Assembly: GCF_019711195.1 (NCBI RefSeq)
Contig: NZ_CP081299.1
Location: 1,302,001-1,366,000 of the forward strand
Reading direction: 5' to 3'
Length of the DNA: 64,000 nucleotides
Origin: Dyadobacter sp. NIV53
Lineage (GTDB): Bacteria > Bacteroidota > Bacteroidia > Cytophagales > Spirosomataceae
Both the position numbers and the translations under genes were made by a program. Under the pieces are notes generated by a model, which made no database searches, was not told the origin of the DNA, and saw only the letters and a program-made list of their open reading frames with translations. Of this stretch, positions 38,858 to 48,143 are shown piece by piece; positions within the stretch are counted from its first letter, which is position 1; each line of letters opens with the position of its first letter.

Positions 38858-39982
38858 TTGCACCTTTACATTCATATTCCTTTTTGCCGGCAGGCTTGTC
38901 ATTATTGTGACTTTCATTTTAGTACCAATACTGCCAGCAAACGTGCTATTGTTGAGGCTATTGCACGAGAAATTATTCTGCGAAGCTCTTATTTGCCCAC
39001 AAAAAAGTTAGAAACCATTTATTTTGGCGGAGGGACTCCGTCGCTGTTAGACGAGGCAGAACTTAATTTATTGCTTTCTACTGTTTACACTCAGTTTGAA
39101 GTAAATCCGTATGCTGAAATTACGCTGGAAGCTAATCCGGATGATTTAAGTCAAGAAAAACTGGAACAATTAAGCAAAGTAGGGATCAACCGCTTAAGTA
39201 TTGGTATACAATCTTTTCATGAACCACATCTGACATTATTGAACAGAATTCATACAGCAGGGGAAGGTGAAAATTGTGTAAAATTGGCACAGGGTGCTGG
39301 GATCCAAAATATATCGATTGACCTTATCTATGCTATTCCGGCACCGGATCACAGCATCCTGAAAAATGATATTCAAAAGGCGTTTGAGTTAAATATTTCC
39401 CACATTTCTGCGTATTGCCTGACTATTGAACCGCAAACGGCTTTCGGCTCATGGCTGAAAAAGAAAAAAATAAGACCGATTGATGAAGAATTTGCAGCCA
39501 GCCAGTTTGAAATACTGGTCAGCTCTTTGCGCGAAAATGGTTTTGAACAATATGAGATTTCCAACTTTGCGGCCAATCAGCAATATAGCAAGCATAATAG
39601 CTCTTATTGGAAACAGCGGCCATATTTAGGAGTAGGACCTAGCGCACATTCTTACGATGGAATAAGCAGAGAATATAACATATCTAACAACGCGAAATAT
39701 TTAGCAGCTATTCAGCTGGATGTAATACCGGCTACATATGAATTATTGTCTCCGGAAGATGTAACAAACGAATATCTGCTGACTGGTCTACGAACAAAAT
39801 GGGGAGTACAACGAGCTAAACTGGATCATTTATCGAATGGCAAGTTCCGCTTACAGCATGCAGATCAATTAAAAAGTTTGTCGGACAAAGGCTGGATAAG
39901 TATTGAAGATGAGATCATCACGTTAACAGAATCCGGTAAATTATTCGCTGACCGAATTGCCAGTGATTTGTTTATTGACTGA
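38858..39982 (+). CDS. hemW: Radical SAM heme chaperone HemW
   Basis: This 374-residue radical-SAM protein (formerly called oxygen-independent coproporphyrinogen oxidase-like) inserts heme into target proteins. The 4Fe-4S site CxxxCxxC is at residues 10, 14 and 17 in FCRQACHYCDF, followed by TIYFGGGTPSLL, ANPDDLS, RLSIGIQSF and the C-terminal HemW domain with HNSSYWKQRPYLGVGPSAHSY. The start is TTG at 38858, since an in-frame stop (38852-38854) precedes it and no ATG fits. It is 21 bases after the receptor gene. Confidence 0.92.
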   Translation: MHLYIHIPFCRQACHYCDFHFSTNTASKRAIVEAIAREIILRSSYLPTKKLETIYFGGGTPSLLDEAELNLLLSTVYTQFEVNPYAEITLEANPDDLSQEKLEQLSKVGINRLSIGIQSFHEPHLTLLNRIHTAGEGENCVKLAQGAGIQNISIDLIYAIPAPDHSILKNDIQKAFELNISHISAYCLTIEPQTAFGSWLKKKKIRPIDEEFAASQFEILVSSLRENGFEQYEISNFAANQQYSKHNSSYWKQRPYLGVGPSAHSYDGISREYNISNNAKYLAAIQLDVIPATYELLSPEDVTNEYLLTGLRTKWGVQRAKLDHLSNGKFRLQHADQLKSLSDKGWISIEDEIITLTESGKLFADRIASDLFID

Positions 39983-39994
39983 TTTTTTAATTAA

Positions 39995-40074
39995 AAAAGC
40001 AATGTTAAAATGCATTCGAACTTCGGCCGCATTAGTCCGAAAGCTCAACCTGGCAGCATTTTAACATTGCTTTT
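39995..40074. terminator. Long-loop bidirectional terminator between hemW and the OsmC gene
   Basis: A perfect 19-bp inverted repeat (39995-40013 / 40056-40074) is separated by a 42-base loop. The outer ends are A4 and T4. It lies between two convergent genes, 12 bases after hemW. Confidence 0.55.
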
Positions 40075-40083
40075 CTTCTCAGC

Positions 40084-40509
40084 TTATTCAGAAACCAACT
40101 CAGCAGTTAGAGAAAGTTCGGCATTCAGTACCTGAGATACCGGACATTTCTTTTTCGATTTTTCAGAAATTTCTTCAAATTTCTCAGCAGTTATTCCGGG
40201 TATTTTTGCCGTCAAATCAATATGACTTTTTGTTATCTGCCCTTTTGAAGGATCAAGTGTAATAGTTGCAGTAGCATTTAATTCGTCAGCTGTGAAACCT
40301 TCTGCATTTAAATCAAAGCTTAATTGCATGGCAAAACATCCCGCATGTGCCGCTGCAATGAGTTCTTCCGGATTAGTTCCTTTGCCATCAGCAAAACGTG
40401 TGTTGAAAGAGTATTGCGTATTTTCTAAAACAGTGCTCTGGGTGCTCATTGTTCCGGTACCTTCTTTTCCTGTACCTTTCCAAACTGCTGTTGCTTTACG
40501 ATTGATCAT
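40084..40509 (-). CDS. OsmC-family peroxiredoxin
   Basis: The 141-residue OsmC/Ohr-fold protein reduces organic hydroperoxides. The two redox cysteines are Cys58 in EELIAAAHAGCFAM and the one in SKKKCPVSQVL. The N-terminus (NRKATAVWKGTGKEGTGTM) and the segment SLTAELV are typical of the OsmC subgroup. It is a single gene ending at the shared hairpin. Confidence 0.92.
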   Translation of the reverse strand: MINRKATAVWKGTGKEGTGTMSTQSTVLENTQYSFNTRFADGKGTNPEELIAAAHAGCFAMQLSFDLNAEGFTADELNATATITLDPSKGQITKSHIDLTAKIPGITAEKFEEISEKSKKKCPVSQVLNAELSLTAELVSE

Positions 40510-40733
40510 ATCTTTTTATTTTTAGAATAATAAATTGTTTTTAATCTTGTAATCACGAAAAGTACGATCTAGCTGCGTTCTACGCAAGTTAATTTATTAT
40601 TAAGCGTTTCAATTGCAATATCTGGCACTACTTTGTTAACGAAGGTTAACGTCCAATTGGAAATTAAACTTTATCGTTGTAGTTTGATCCAAAGTAAAAA
40701 TCATTTTTAACTCACCATTACCTAATAAACAAA

Positions 40734-41282
40734 ATGAACAAGAAACTAATCCCGTTGTTATTTATAATTGCAGTACTATTTCAGGCTTGTTCCGGATCCG
40801 ATGGACGAGATGGATTACCAGGCGCTGATGGCGTAAATATTGTTGCCCAGACTTTCGAAGTTGAAAACGTAAATTTTACTGCTGCTAACTCTTACAGTTA
40901 TCTTCAAACATATGCTTCCGCAAAACTAATCGATGTGCGTGAATCAGACGCTGTTTTTATATACGTTCTTTGGGAATTAGCTGATAACGGAAATCCGGTG
41001 TGGAGATTACTTCCGCAGGCTATTGACATGCCCAGAGGTGTTACTTACAATTTTGATTACTCGCCAGCTGATTTTTCTATTTTCATTGATGCACCTACCA
41101 CAGCCTTAAAAGCTGCGTTATCTGCTGATTTTACACAGAATCAGACATTTAGAATTGTTGTTGTTCCTTCTGATTTTACTGCAAGAAAAGGAGGAGATTC
41201 TGTTGATTTCAATAATTATGAAGCCGTGAAAAAATATTTCAACCTGGACGAAAGCAAAATCCCCAATGTTAAGGCAAATTAA
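40734..41282 (+). CDS. Lipoprotein with short collagen-like segment
   Basis: The 182-residue protein has a signal peptide with a lipobox (LFQAC, Cys19). A short Gly-x-y stretch SDGRDGLPGADG follows, and then a beta-rich domain (VENVNFTAANSYSYLQTY, DAVFIYVLWELADNGNPVWRLLP). The Gly-x-y linker is common in small Bacteroidota surface lipoproteins. No function can be assigned. A strong terminator follows. Confidence 0.8.
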   Translation: MNKKLIPLLFIIAVLFQACSGSDGRDGLPGADGVNIVAQTFEVENVNFTAANSYSYLQTYASAKLIDVRESDAVFIYVLWELADNGNPVWRLLPQAIDMPRGVTYNFDYSPADFSIFIDAPTTALKAALSADFTQNQTFRIVVVPSDFTARKGGDSVDFNNYEAVKKYFNLDESKIPNVKAN

Positions 41283-41323
41283 TTGCTGGCATTAATTTTT
41301 TATTGATTTTATTATCAACATAT

Positions 41324-41353
41324 AATCCGGTAACTTAGGTTACCGGATTTTCT
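41324..41353 (+). terminator. Terminator after the collagen-like lipoprotein gene
   Basis: An 11-bp perfect stem (41324-41334 / 41339-41349) with loop TTAG is followed by a T-rich tail. It lies 41 bases past the stop codon and only a few bases before the next ATG at 41360. Confidence 0.7.
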
Positions 41354-41359
41354 CAAGCT

Positions 41360-41977
41360 ATGAAACTACTATTTACCATTCTTATTGGTTTATTTATCTG
41401 CACTACCACTGTTGCACAAAATTTTGCTAAGGAGACCGAAATTTTCAGGCAAAAATACAAGCAGGAATTTATCAAAACAGATAATTCGCCTTTGAAAAAG
41501 GATGATTTACAGTATCTTAAATTCTATGATCCTGATTCTACATTTCAGGTTCCTGCCATTTTCAGCAGAGCGAAAAACAGCCAGTCTTTCGAGATGCCAA
41601 CATACAGCGGGACGAAAAAAACTTTTGTAAAATATGGCACGATCAGGTTCCGGCTTTACGGAAAAAGACAAACTCTGACAGTTTACAGAAGCCTGAGTTT
41701 ACAAACACTTCCCCAGTACAGAGATTATCTTTTTCTGCCTTTTAAAGATAAAACCAGTGGAAATGAAACCTATGGCGGTGGACGTTATATTGATTTAAAA
41801 ACCTCTGATGTCAAAGACGGCAATTTTATACTTGATTTTAACAAAGCATATAATCCATATTGCGCTTACAGTGAAGGATATAACTGCCCTATTCCTCCAA
41901 AAGTAAATACGATGCCGGTTTCCGTTGAAGCTGGTGAAAAGAATTTTGGCAAAGAGCATGAAGTGAGTACTAAATAA
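41360..41977 (+). CDS. DUF1684 domain-containing exported protein
   Basis: The 205-residue protein has a signal peptide ending at VAQ (residue 19). The DUF1684 body follows: KETEIFRQKYKQEF, LKFYDPDSTFQVPAIFSR, the strand GTIRFRLYGKRQTLTVYRS, FLPFKDKTSGNETYGGGRYID and LDFNKAYNPYCAYSEGYNCPIPP. The last segment with Y-C-A-Y and CPIPP is the family hallmark. The function is unknown. Its start lies directly behind a terminator, so it must have its own promoter or depend on read-through. Confidence 0.88.
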   Translation: MKLLFTILIGLFICTTTVAQNFAKETEIFRQKYKQEFIKTDNSPLKKDDLQYLKFYDPDSTFQVPAIFSRAKNSQSFEMPTYSGTKKTFVKYGTIRFRLYGKRQTLTVYRSLSLQTLPQYRDYLFLPFKDKTSGNETYGGGRYIDLKTSDVKDGNFILDFNKAYNPYCAYSEGYNCPIPPKVNTMPVSVEAGEKNFGKEHEVSTK

Positions 41978-42017
41978 AATTCGCTGTCAAAAGAATAAGA
42001 GTCAAAAATTCAGGAAT

Positions 42018-42436
42018 TCAATCAAGCTCAAATAATATGAAAACACCATGAACCGAAATCCCTGTTGATTTGGCTTTCCAGCCATTTTTTTCATAAAATT
42101 TAACAGCTTTTATATTATCAACCAAACATTTTAGGGTTAGTGGTTCCTTAATTTTCTTCCTTACTTCATCAATTAGCAGACGCCCTAAACCATTCCCACG
42201 GTATTCTTTTTTGATATACAAATGATGTATAAAATTGTCGGGGAGCCATATTGAAACAAACCCGGCCACTTTATCATCAATCTTCGCAACCAGCATTTCT
42301 TCTCCTTTGGTATCCAGATTGAAACTATATTTCTCCTGATTTTCAATCCTGCCAAAAGTTTCCTTTTTACTTCTTCATAAAGCTGGCTCAGTTCTGCCCT
42401 ATCCTCTTCATTAAACTCAGAAATTCTAAATTCCAT
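42018..42436 (-). CDS. GNAT-family N-acetyltransferase (one frame break)
   Basis: Two frames combine to about 139 residues: MEFRISEFNEEDRAELSQLY at the start, then the acetyl-CoA loop with YRGNGLGRLLIDEVRKKI, and finally VKFYEKNGWKA. The frame is lost in a T5 run at 42364-42368; one more base gives EEVKKETFGRIENQEKYSF and leads into the second part. The acceptor substrate cannot be told. It is convergent with the DUF1684 gene. Confidence 0.85.
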
Positions 42437-42502
42437 TTTACGTTATCTTATTTCAGTGCGTTATTACTTTAAAACTGTACCAATGGGTAAATTCATGGAC
42501 AT

Positions 42503-42530
42503 AAAAAAGCCCGGCAATAAATTACCAGGC
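42503..42530 (-). terminator. Terminator of the YcxB-like gene
   Basis: On the minus strand GCCTGGTAA and its partner form a 9-bp stem with two G-U pairs around a TTT loop, followed by T6 (42508-42503). It begins 21 bases past the stop of the gene at 42551. Confidence 0.65.
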
Positions 42531-42550
42531 AAATTTATTCAGTCTTAAAA

Positions 42551-43102
42551 CTAAACTTTTAGCAATTCTTTTTGTTTAAGAATTCTTTCAAAAACCTTGA
42601 TATCGTGTTCAGAATTAAAGATACTGAACGGCAGATTGATAAACTGTCCCTTTGAAATTATCAACACATAAGCATCTTTATCCTTATAACCATCCAGGAT
42701 TTGTTCCCATTTCATCACACTTCCTTCTTTCTGGTTCAGCTTCATTAAAATCTGACGATTGTCAATTTCGTACTGAAACTTTTCAAACATTGGCTTGTAC
42801 TGTGCTAATTGCGTAATACCCACAAACTGAATTACCCAGAACAGCAGATATAGAATCACACCTACAAAAATTGTTACATAAATCCAGATATTTGGATATA
42901 AACCTGTCAGACTAACTACTGCATTGATCAGAATAAGAGCTAACGGAAGTAATCCCCATTTCAGCTGCGATTTTAAAAAATAGCGCATGGCAAGGTTGAT
43001 GTACTTCTTTGTTGGCAGCGCATATTTTTTTGTACGGACCGCTGCCGGATTCGTAGGCATTTGATAAACAGGCTGGTGTTTGTTCACCGATACTTTGGCC
43101 AT
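42551..43102 (-). CDS. YcxB-like membrane protein
   Basis: The 183-residue protein has two adjacent transmembrane helices (about residues 50-67 and 72-95). A C-terminal cytosolic domain follows: YEIDNRQILMKLNQKEGSVMKWEQILDGYKDKDAYVLIISKGQFINLPFSIF. This order and the W-E-Q-I pattern match YcxB-like proteins. The N-terminal 40 residues are polar. Function is unknown. It is transcribed alone and ends at a clear hairpin. Confidence 0.6.
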   Translation of the reverse strand: MAKVSVNKHQPVYQMPTNPAAVRTKKYALPTKKYINLAMRYFLKSQLKWGLLPLALILINAVVSLTGLYPNIWIYVTIFVGVILYLLFWVIQFVGITQLAQYKPMFEKFQYEIDNRQILMKLNQKEGSVMKWEQILDGYKDKDAYVLIISKGQFINLPFSIFNSEHDIKVFERILKQKELLKV

Positions 43103-43401
43103 AATTCAGTTTAAAATTAAGCAGTTTTTTTATTATTAATGTTTGCTCACACAAGACACGAGACACTATAAAATCTACTATCCTATAACAATCAGCAACA
43201 TTAAAATGAGGTACAAAGTTAGAAAAAAGCAACCGACTTCCACAGAAAGCATTTGAAATAAAAAAACAGTTATCAGATTTTAATGTAATTTGCGTTAGAA
43301 GGGCAATCGGTTTTCATATCAGGCTTAGGATTGGTAAACCATAGTTGTAGCCGAATTCGGAAAGCTGAAGTAAATCATCTGAAATAACCAATTTTACATA
43401 A

Positions 43402-45461
43402 ATGAGTTTTCTTTTTCCCTCTTTTCTTTGGGGCTTGTTAGCCATTTCCATTCCAATCGCCATACATATATTTAACTTCCGGCGTACCAAACGGGTTTAT
43501 TTTACGAATGTGGCATTTCTGAAAGCTGTTGAAACTCAGACACGTTCGGTTCGCAAAATTAAACACTGGCTGATCATGGCAGCACGGATACTGGCTGTGG
43601 CGAGTTTGGCATTTGCTTTTGCACAACCTTTTTGCCCGGTAAAAACAATTTGGCAACTGACAAAAAGGGGATTACCAGTTTGTACCTGGACAATTCGTTC
43701 AGCATGCAGAATGAAGCCAATAACAAACGGTATATAGACTTAGCTACCAGTCATTTGAGTGATTTGCTGGGACTTTTCCGTAATGCAGCTTCACTGCAGT
43801 TAATTACCAATGATTTTTCGGCACAAGAACAGGGACTTTATCGTGCTGACAAAATCCGCGATATGCTCACCACCATTGGCCTGGCTCATACACCGCGTAC
43901 ATTACAGGATGTTTATAAACGACAGGAAAACCTGATCGCCAGACACCAGGGAACTGGTAAAAACCAGCTTTTCTGGTTTTCTGATTTTCAAAAAAGTACA
44001 GTTGGCGATTTGTCCGCCTTAAAAATTGATACGGCCAACCAGTTATTTATAGTTCCTGTTCAGGCTGTACCTGAGAAAAATGTATTCGTTGACTCTGCCT
44101 GGCTCAATACGCCGTTTATCAGGGAATTACAAAACAATGTATTATTTGTAAAAGTCAGTAATTCGGGAAAAGAGGAAGCAAAAAATGTGGTACTCAAACT
44201 TAATCTGGATAATACGCAGGCATCTACGGCTTCTGTCAATGTTCCTGCAAATGGCAGTGCTACGGCAAAATTCAATTTTAACCTGAAAGGAAAAGGTTAT
44301 AAAAAAGGACAAATCACTTTTGATGACTTTCCGGTAACGTTTGATAATGATTATTACTTTGTGTTGAATGCGTCGCCAGTGATTAGGATTTTACATATAT
44401 ATGGCCAGAAAACCAGTGCTAATTATATCCAGAACGTTTATGCAAATGATAGTTTGTTTGCATTGCAAAGTTATAGCGCAGGAAATGTAGACCAGGGATT
44501 AATAAAAAATGCTGATATGGTGATATTGGAAGGTGTAGACCAGATCAGCGGATCGTTACCCCAGGAGTTACAGGATTTCGTATTAAAAGGAGGCAGTGTT
44601 TCCGTTATTCCTCCTGCTTCTCCGGATGCCGGCAGTTATGCGGCTTTTCTGCAAAATATGGGAATAAATGGTTTATCCGTTGAAAATAATTCTGCCCCTG
44701 CTCCTATTGCCATTGCAACCCCGGACAGAAATAATCCATTTTTCAGCGATGTTTTTGAAGAATCCATCCGGCAGGAAATGAACCTGAATTTGCCATCTGC
44801 ATCACCCGTATGGACCTGGAATAATGTTGGCCAGCAATTGCTTTCCCTACGTAACGGTCAGCAGTATCTGAGTCAGATTACAAGAGGAAACGGAAAGGTA
44901 TATCTTTTTTCAGCACCACTGAGCGCGGAATACGGATCAATGGCCCAACACGCAATCTTTGTTCCCGTCATGTATAAAATGGCCGCCATGAGCGTGCGTG
45001 CCCAGAGAACTGCTTTTACATTTGATGAAAACCCGATCGCACTGAACATTGATAAAGTAACACCAAATGCAGTTTATAAACTTCGTCGTAATAAAGTAGA
45101 GATCATTCCGGTTCAGCGGATTACGGGCAACCAGTTATTATTGGAAATCCCGCAGGGTGATCAGCTTGGGGAAGGACTGGACGCCGGATATTTTGAATTG
45201 CTGCTTGATAATAAAGTGGAACAGCTTATTGCGCTCAATCACAATAATAAGGAATCGAAACTCGATTATTATTCACCTGAAGAACTCAAAACAATCTTTG
45301 CCGGACAAAAAAATGTTCAGATTTTTGATAGCCTGAATGATGATGCATTTTCACAAGAGTTTCAGCAGCAGAATATGGGCACGAGTTTGTGGAAGTATTT
45401 TCTGTATGCCGCCTTGTTCTTTTTGCTGGTAGAAATTGCTTTGATCAGGTTTAAGGATTGA
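43402..45461 (+). CDS. BatA-domain membrane protein (one frame break)
   Basis: Two frames give one protein of about 686 residues. The first carries the BatA N-terminal domain: two helices with FPSFLWGLLAISIPIAIHIFNFRR and HWLIMAARILAVASLAFAFAQP. The second holds a VWA-like domain with the site LDNSFSM and a long beta-rich periplasmic part ending in a C-terminal helix (FLYAALFFLLVEIALI). The break lies in a T5 run (43629-43633); one more T joins FAQPF to LPGKNN. BatA-domain proteins of this length occur widely in Bacteroidota, and their role in the envelope is unknown. Confidence 0.85.
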
Positions 45462-45716
45462 GAATTGATTTAAGATTTGATACCGTAAATTATTGTAGTA
45501 ACATCACGAAACGTTTCTCTGGAACCAGGTAAACGTTTTCATGCTATATTGTCGCTACCGATGAGAAGTCCCGCTATGACGATTTATGAATAAAAACCTT
45601 GTTGTATAATTTACTTATTCCTGTAATATTTTACTATAAATAAGTAATTAGACTTCCAAAGGCTTTCTCGTTCTGACTTTTTACCCCAATTTTGCATTGT
45701 ACATTATTATTATAAA

Positions 45717-46847
45717 ATGCTTTCATCCCGAATAGGAATTCTTGGCGGTGGCCAGCTAGGGCTTATGCTCCTGCAAGCCGCCATTGACTGGAATCTTGAT
45801 ATTCATGTTTTAGATCCCGATGCAGAAGCTCCCTGTCGGAAAATTGCCCCAAAATTTACACAAGGTTCTTTACAGGATTACGATACGGTTTATAATTTTG
45901 GTAAAGATCTTGATGTCATTACCATTGAAATAGAAAAAGTAAATGTCGAGGCGCTTGAAGCATTGGAAAAAGAAGGAAAAAAGGTTTATCCCCAGCCTTC
46001 TGTAATCCGGCAAATACAGGATAAGAGAATACAAAAGCAGTTTTACCTTGAAAAAAAATTACCAACCGCAGATTTTATCCTGACAGAAAATCGCGAAGAT
46101 GTTGCCAGGCATCTGGATTTTTTACCCGCATTTCATAAACTGGGACGTGATGGATATGATGGCCGCGGTGTTCAGCGTATTACATCAGCAGCAGATTTAG
46201 ATAAAGCATTTGACCAGCCGGGTTTATTGGAAAAAGCTATTCCTTTTCAAAAGGAGTTAGCCGTGATCGTAGCAAGAAATCCTTCCGGTGAAGTAAAAAC
46301 ATTCCCTACTGTTGAAATGGTTTTTCACCCGGAGCTGAACCTGGTTGAATACCTTTTTGCACCAGCTGAAATTGATTCTGACATTGATGGCAAAGCCCAG
46401 GAAATAGCCAAAAAAACAGCCGAATCCTTTCAAATTGTAGGTTTACTGGCCGTAGAGTTGTTTCTTACAACTGATGGTGAAGTATTGATCAATGAAGTTG
46501 CACCCAGACCGCATAACAGCGGCCATCATACGATTAAAGCCAATGCAACTTCTCAATACGAACAGCACTGGCGGGCTATTCTGGATCTGCCGCTGGGAAG
46601 TACCCACACATACGGACCTTCTGCAATGGTCAATTTATTAGGTGAAGATGGTTATCAGGGACCAGCGATCTATGAAGGAATGGAGAAGTTATTAAGTACC
46701 GAACAGGTATTTCCATTTTTATACTGGAAAGCGATTACGAAACCATTCAGGAAAATGGGTCATATCACCGTCATGGACGCGAATATTAACGCTTTAAAAG
46801 AAAAGGTGAAGTACATTAAAGAAAACATAAGAGTAATCAGTAAGTAA
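45717..46847 (+). CDS. purK: 5-(carboxyamino)imidazole ribonucleotide synthase PurK
   Basis: PurK carboxylates aminoimidazole ribonucleotide with ATP and bicarbonate in purine synthesis. The 376-residue ATP-grasp protein has the N-terminal GILGGGQLGLMLLQAA motif, the central HKLGRDGYDGRGVQ loop, AVELFLTTDGEVLINEVAPRPHNSGH with the metal ligands, and a C-terminal MGHITVMD. The partner purE begins 2 bases downstream. The ORF is intact. Confidence 0.97.
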   Translation: MLSSRIGILGGGQLGLMLLQAAIDWNLDIHVLDPDAEAPCRKIAPKFTQGSLQDYDTVYNFGKDLDVITIEIEKVNVEALEALEKEGKKVYPQPSVIRQIQDKRIQKQFYLEKKLPTADFILTENREDVARHLDFLPAFHKLGRDGYDGRGVQRITSAADLDKAFDQPGLLEKAIPFQKELAVIVARNPSGEVKTFPTVEMVFHPELNLVEYLFAPAEIDSDIDGKAQEIAKKTAESFQIVGLLAVELFLTTDGEVLINEVAPRPHNSGHHTIKANATSQYEQHWRAILDLPLGSTHTYGPSAMVNLLGEDGYQGPAIYEGMEKLLSTEQVFPFLYWKAITKPFRKMGHITVMDANINALKEKVKYIKENIRVISK

Positions 46848-46849
46848 AA

Positions 46850-47341
46850 ATGGTTGGAATAATAATGGGCAGCCTTTCGGACAGAAAGGTGATGCAGGAA
46901 GCAGCAGATGCACTAAAAGAGCTTGGAATTGCGTTTGAAATGGAGATTGTTTCGGCACATCGTACGCCGGAAAGAATGCTTGAATATGCATCTGCCGCAA
47001 GAAGTCGCGGTCTAAAAGTGATTATTGCAGGAGCCGGTGGTGCTGCGCATTTGCCTGGGATGGTTGCTTCGCTTACTTCGTTGCCCGTAATCGGGGTACC
47101 GGTATTATCCAGTAATTCTATTGATGGCTGGGATTCTGTTCTTTCAATATTGCAAATGCCATCCGGAGTTCCGGTAGCAACAGTTGCCTTGAACGGAGCA
47201 AGAAATGCGGGAATTCTGGCAGCGCAGATTATAGGAGCAAGTGATCAGGAAGTTGGAAAACGCCTTGACGTTTTTAAAGAAAGCTTAAAGGAAAAAGTAG
47301 CTTTGATGAATGAGGAGTTAAAAAATCAGGTTGAAAAATAG
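46850..47341 (+). CDS. purE: N5-carboxyaminoimidazole ribonucleotide mutase PurE
   Basis: This 163-residue class I PurE moves the carboxyl group from N5 to C4 of the imidazole ring, the step after PurK. Motifs: IIMGSLSDRKVMQEA, the catalytic SAHRTPERM, AGAGGAAHLPGMVAS and the GVPVATVALNGARNAG region. The start lies 2 bases after purK, so the pair is translationally coupled. Confidence 0.97.
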   Translation: MVGIIMGSLSDRKVMQEAADALKELGIAFEMEIVSAHRTPERMLEYASAARSRGLKVIIAGAGGAAHLPGMVASLTSLPVIGVPVLSSNSIDGWDSVLSILQMPSGVPVATVALNGARNAGILAAQIIGASDQEVGKRLDVFKESLKEKVALMNEELKNQVEK

Positions 47342-47399
47342 CCTGTGTTTACTATTTTCGTAAAAAGTATCACTACAACATTGAATCGGTAAATAAACT

Positions 47400-48038
47400 A
47401 TGGAAGACGAGTTCCCTAAAAAAAGAAACATACGTCCAGTTGAGAAATCAAATCTGCCGGTAATTACCCTATTTGTTTTAGTACTTTTGGTTTTGGCAAT
47501 GCTCTACGTTGGTTATGAATACATTTCAGATAGTCCTTCCAATGCTAACGAACTTGCAACTATTGTCGTAGATACATCCGCAGAACAAACAAATACGGCA
47601 GAGCCAATTACAGACGAACCCGTTTCAGAAAGCGAAGAGTCAAAGCCCGAAAAATCCAAACCGGAAACTGACGAAGAAAAAAAACTGGATCCGGAGAAAG
47701 AAACTGTACGTGCCATTTCTGCTTCATCAATCGGTGGAAAAGAAATTACACATTTGGTTAAAAGTGGTGAAAGTTTTTCAGCTATTGCATCCCGTTATAA
47801 CCTTAAAACCGAAACCTTAAAAGGATTGAATTCTTCTACACCTGACCTTAAATCGGGGGTTACAAAACTTAAAATACAGGTAAAAGCCATTCATACGGTA
47901 GGTCCGGGAGATGTGCTTCGAGTTGTTGCTTCCAAATACGGTGTAACCAAAGAAGCAATTATGAAGGCAAACGGTAAATCCAAAGATTTCACTGAAAGAG
48001 GAGAGAAACTGGTCATTCCGTTTCCGAGCAGGAAGTGA
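47400..48038 (+). CDS. LysM-repeat membrane-anchored protein
   Basis: The 212-residue protein has a short cytosolic N-terminus and one membrane helix (residues about 20-42). An acidic, proline-rich linker follows (about 50-100). Two LysM modules occupy the C-terminus: THLVKSGESFSAIASRYNL with LKGLN, and IHTVGPGDVLRVVASKYGV with IMKANGKS. LysM modules bind peptidoglycan, so this is a periplasmic wall-binding protein. It follows purE but has its own spacing of 58 bases and is probably independent. A long compound hairpin follows it. Confidence 0.88.
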   Translation: MEDEFPKKRNIRPVEKSNLPVITLFVLVLLVLAMLYVGYEYISDSPSNANELATIVVDTSAEQTNTAEPITDEPVSESEESKPEKSKPETDEEKKLDPEKETVRAISASSIGGKEITHLVKSGESFSAIASRYNLKTETLKGLNSSTPDLKSGVTKLKIQVKAIHTVGPGDVLRVVASKYGVTKEAIMKANGKSKDFTERGEKLVIPFPSRK

Positions 48039-48134
48039 GTTTAGGAGTTTAGAGTAAAAAGTCCAAATTAGATCAGTTCAACTGCTATTTTGGACTTTTT
48101 ACTTTTTATTTTTTACTTCTAAACTCATAAACTC
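48037..48134. terminator. Compound bidirectional hairpin between convergent genes
   Basis: A 15-bp perfect inner stem (48053-48067 / 48089-48103) with a 21-base loop is enclosed by a second stem (48037-48050 / 48121-48134, one mismatch). T-rich tails flank it on both strands. It separates the LysM gene from the convergent outer-membrane protein gene. Confidence 0.65.
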
Positions 48135-48143
48135 TGAACTCTC

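Noticed and set aside
43402..45461. Programmed frameshift in the BatA gene
   Set aside because: The slip site is a plain T5 run with no shift-stimulating structure recognised, and the same kind of break occurs in unrelated genes in the window.
45462..45716. tRNA or small RNA gene before purK
   Set aside because: A short inverted repeat (AAACGTTT ... AAACGTTT) is present, but no cloverleaf, anticodon arm or T-loop sequence could be placed.
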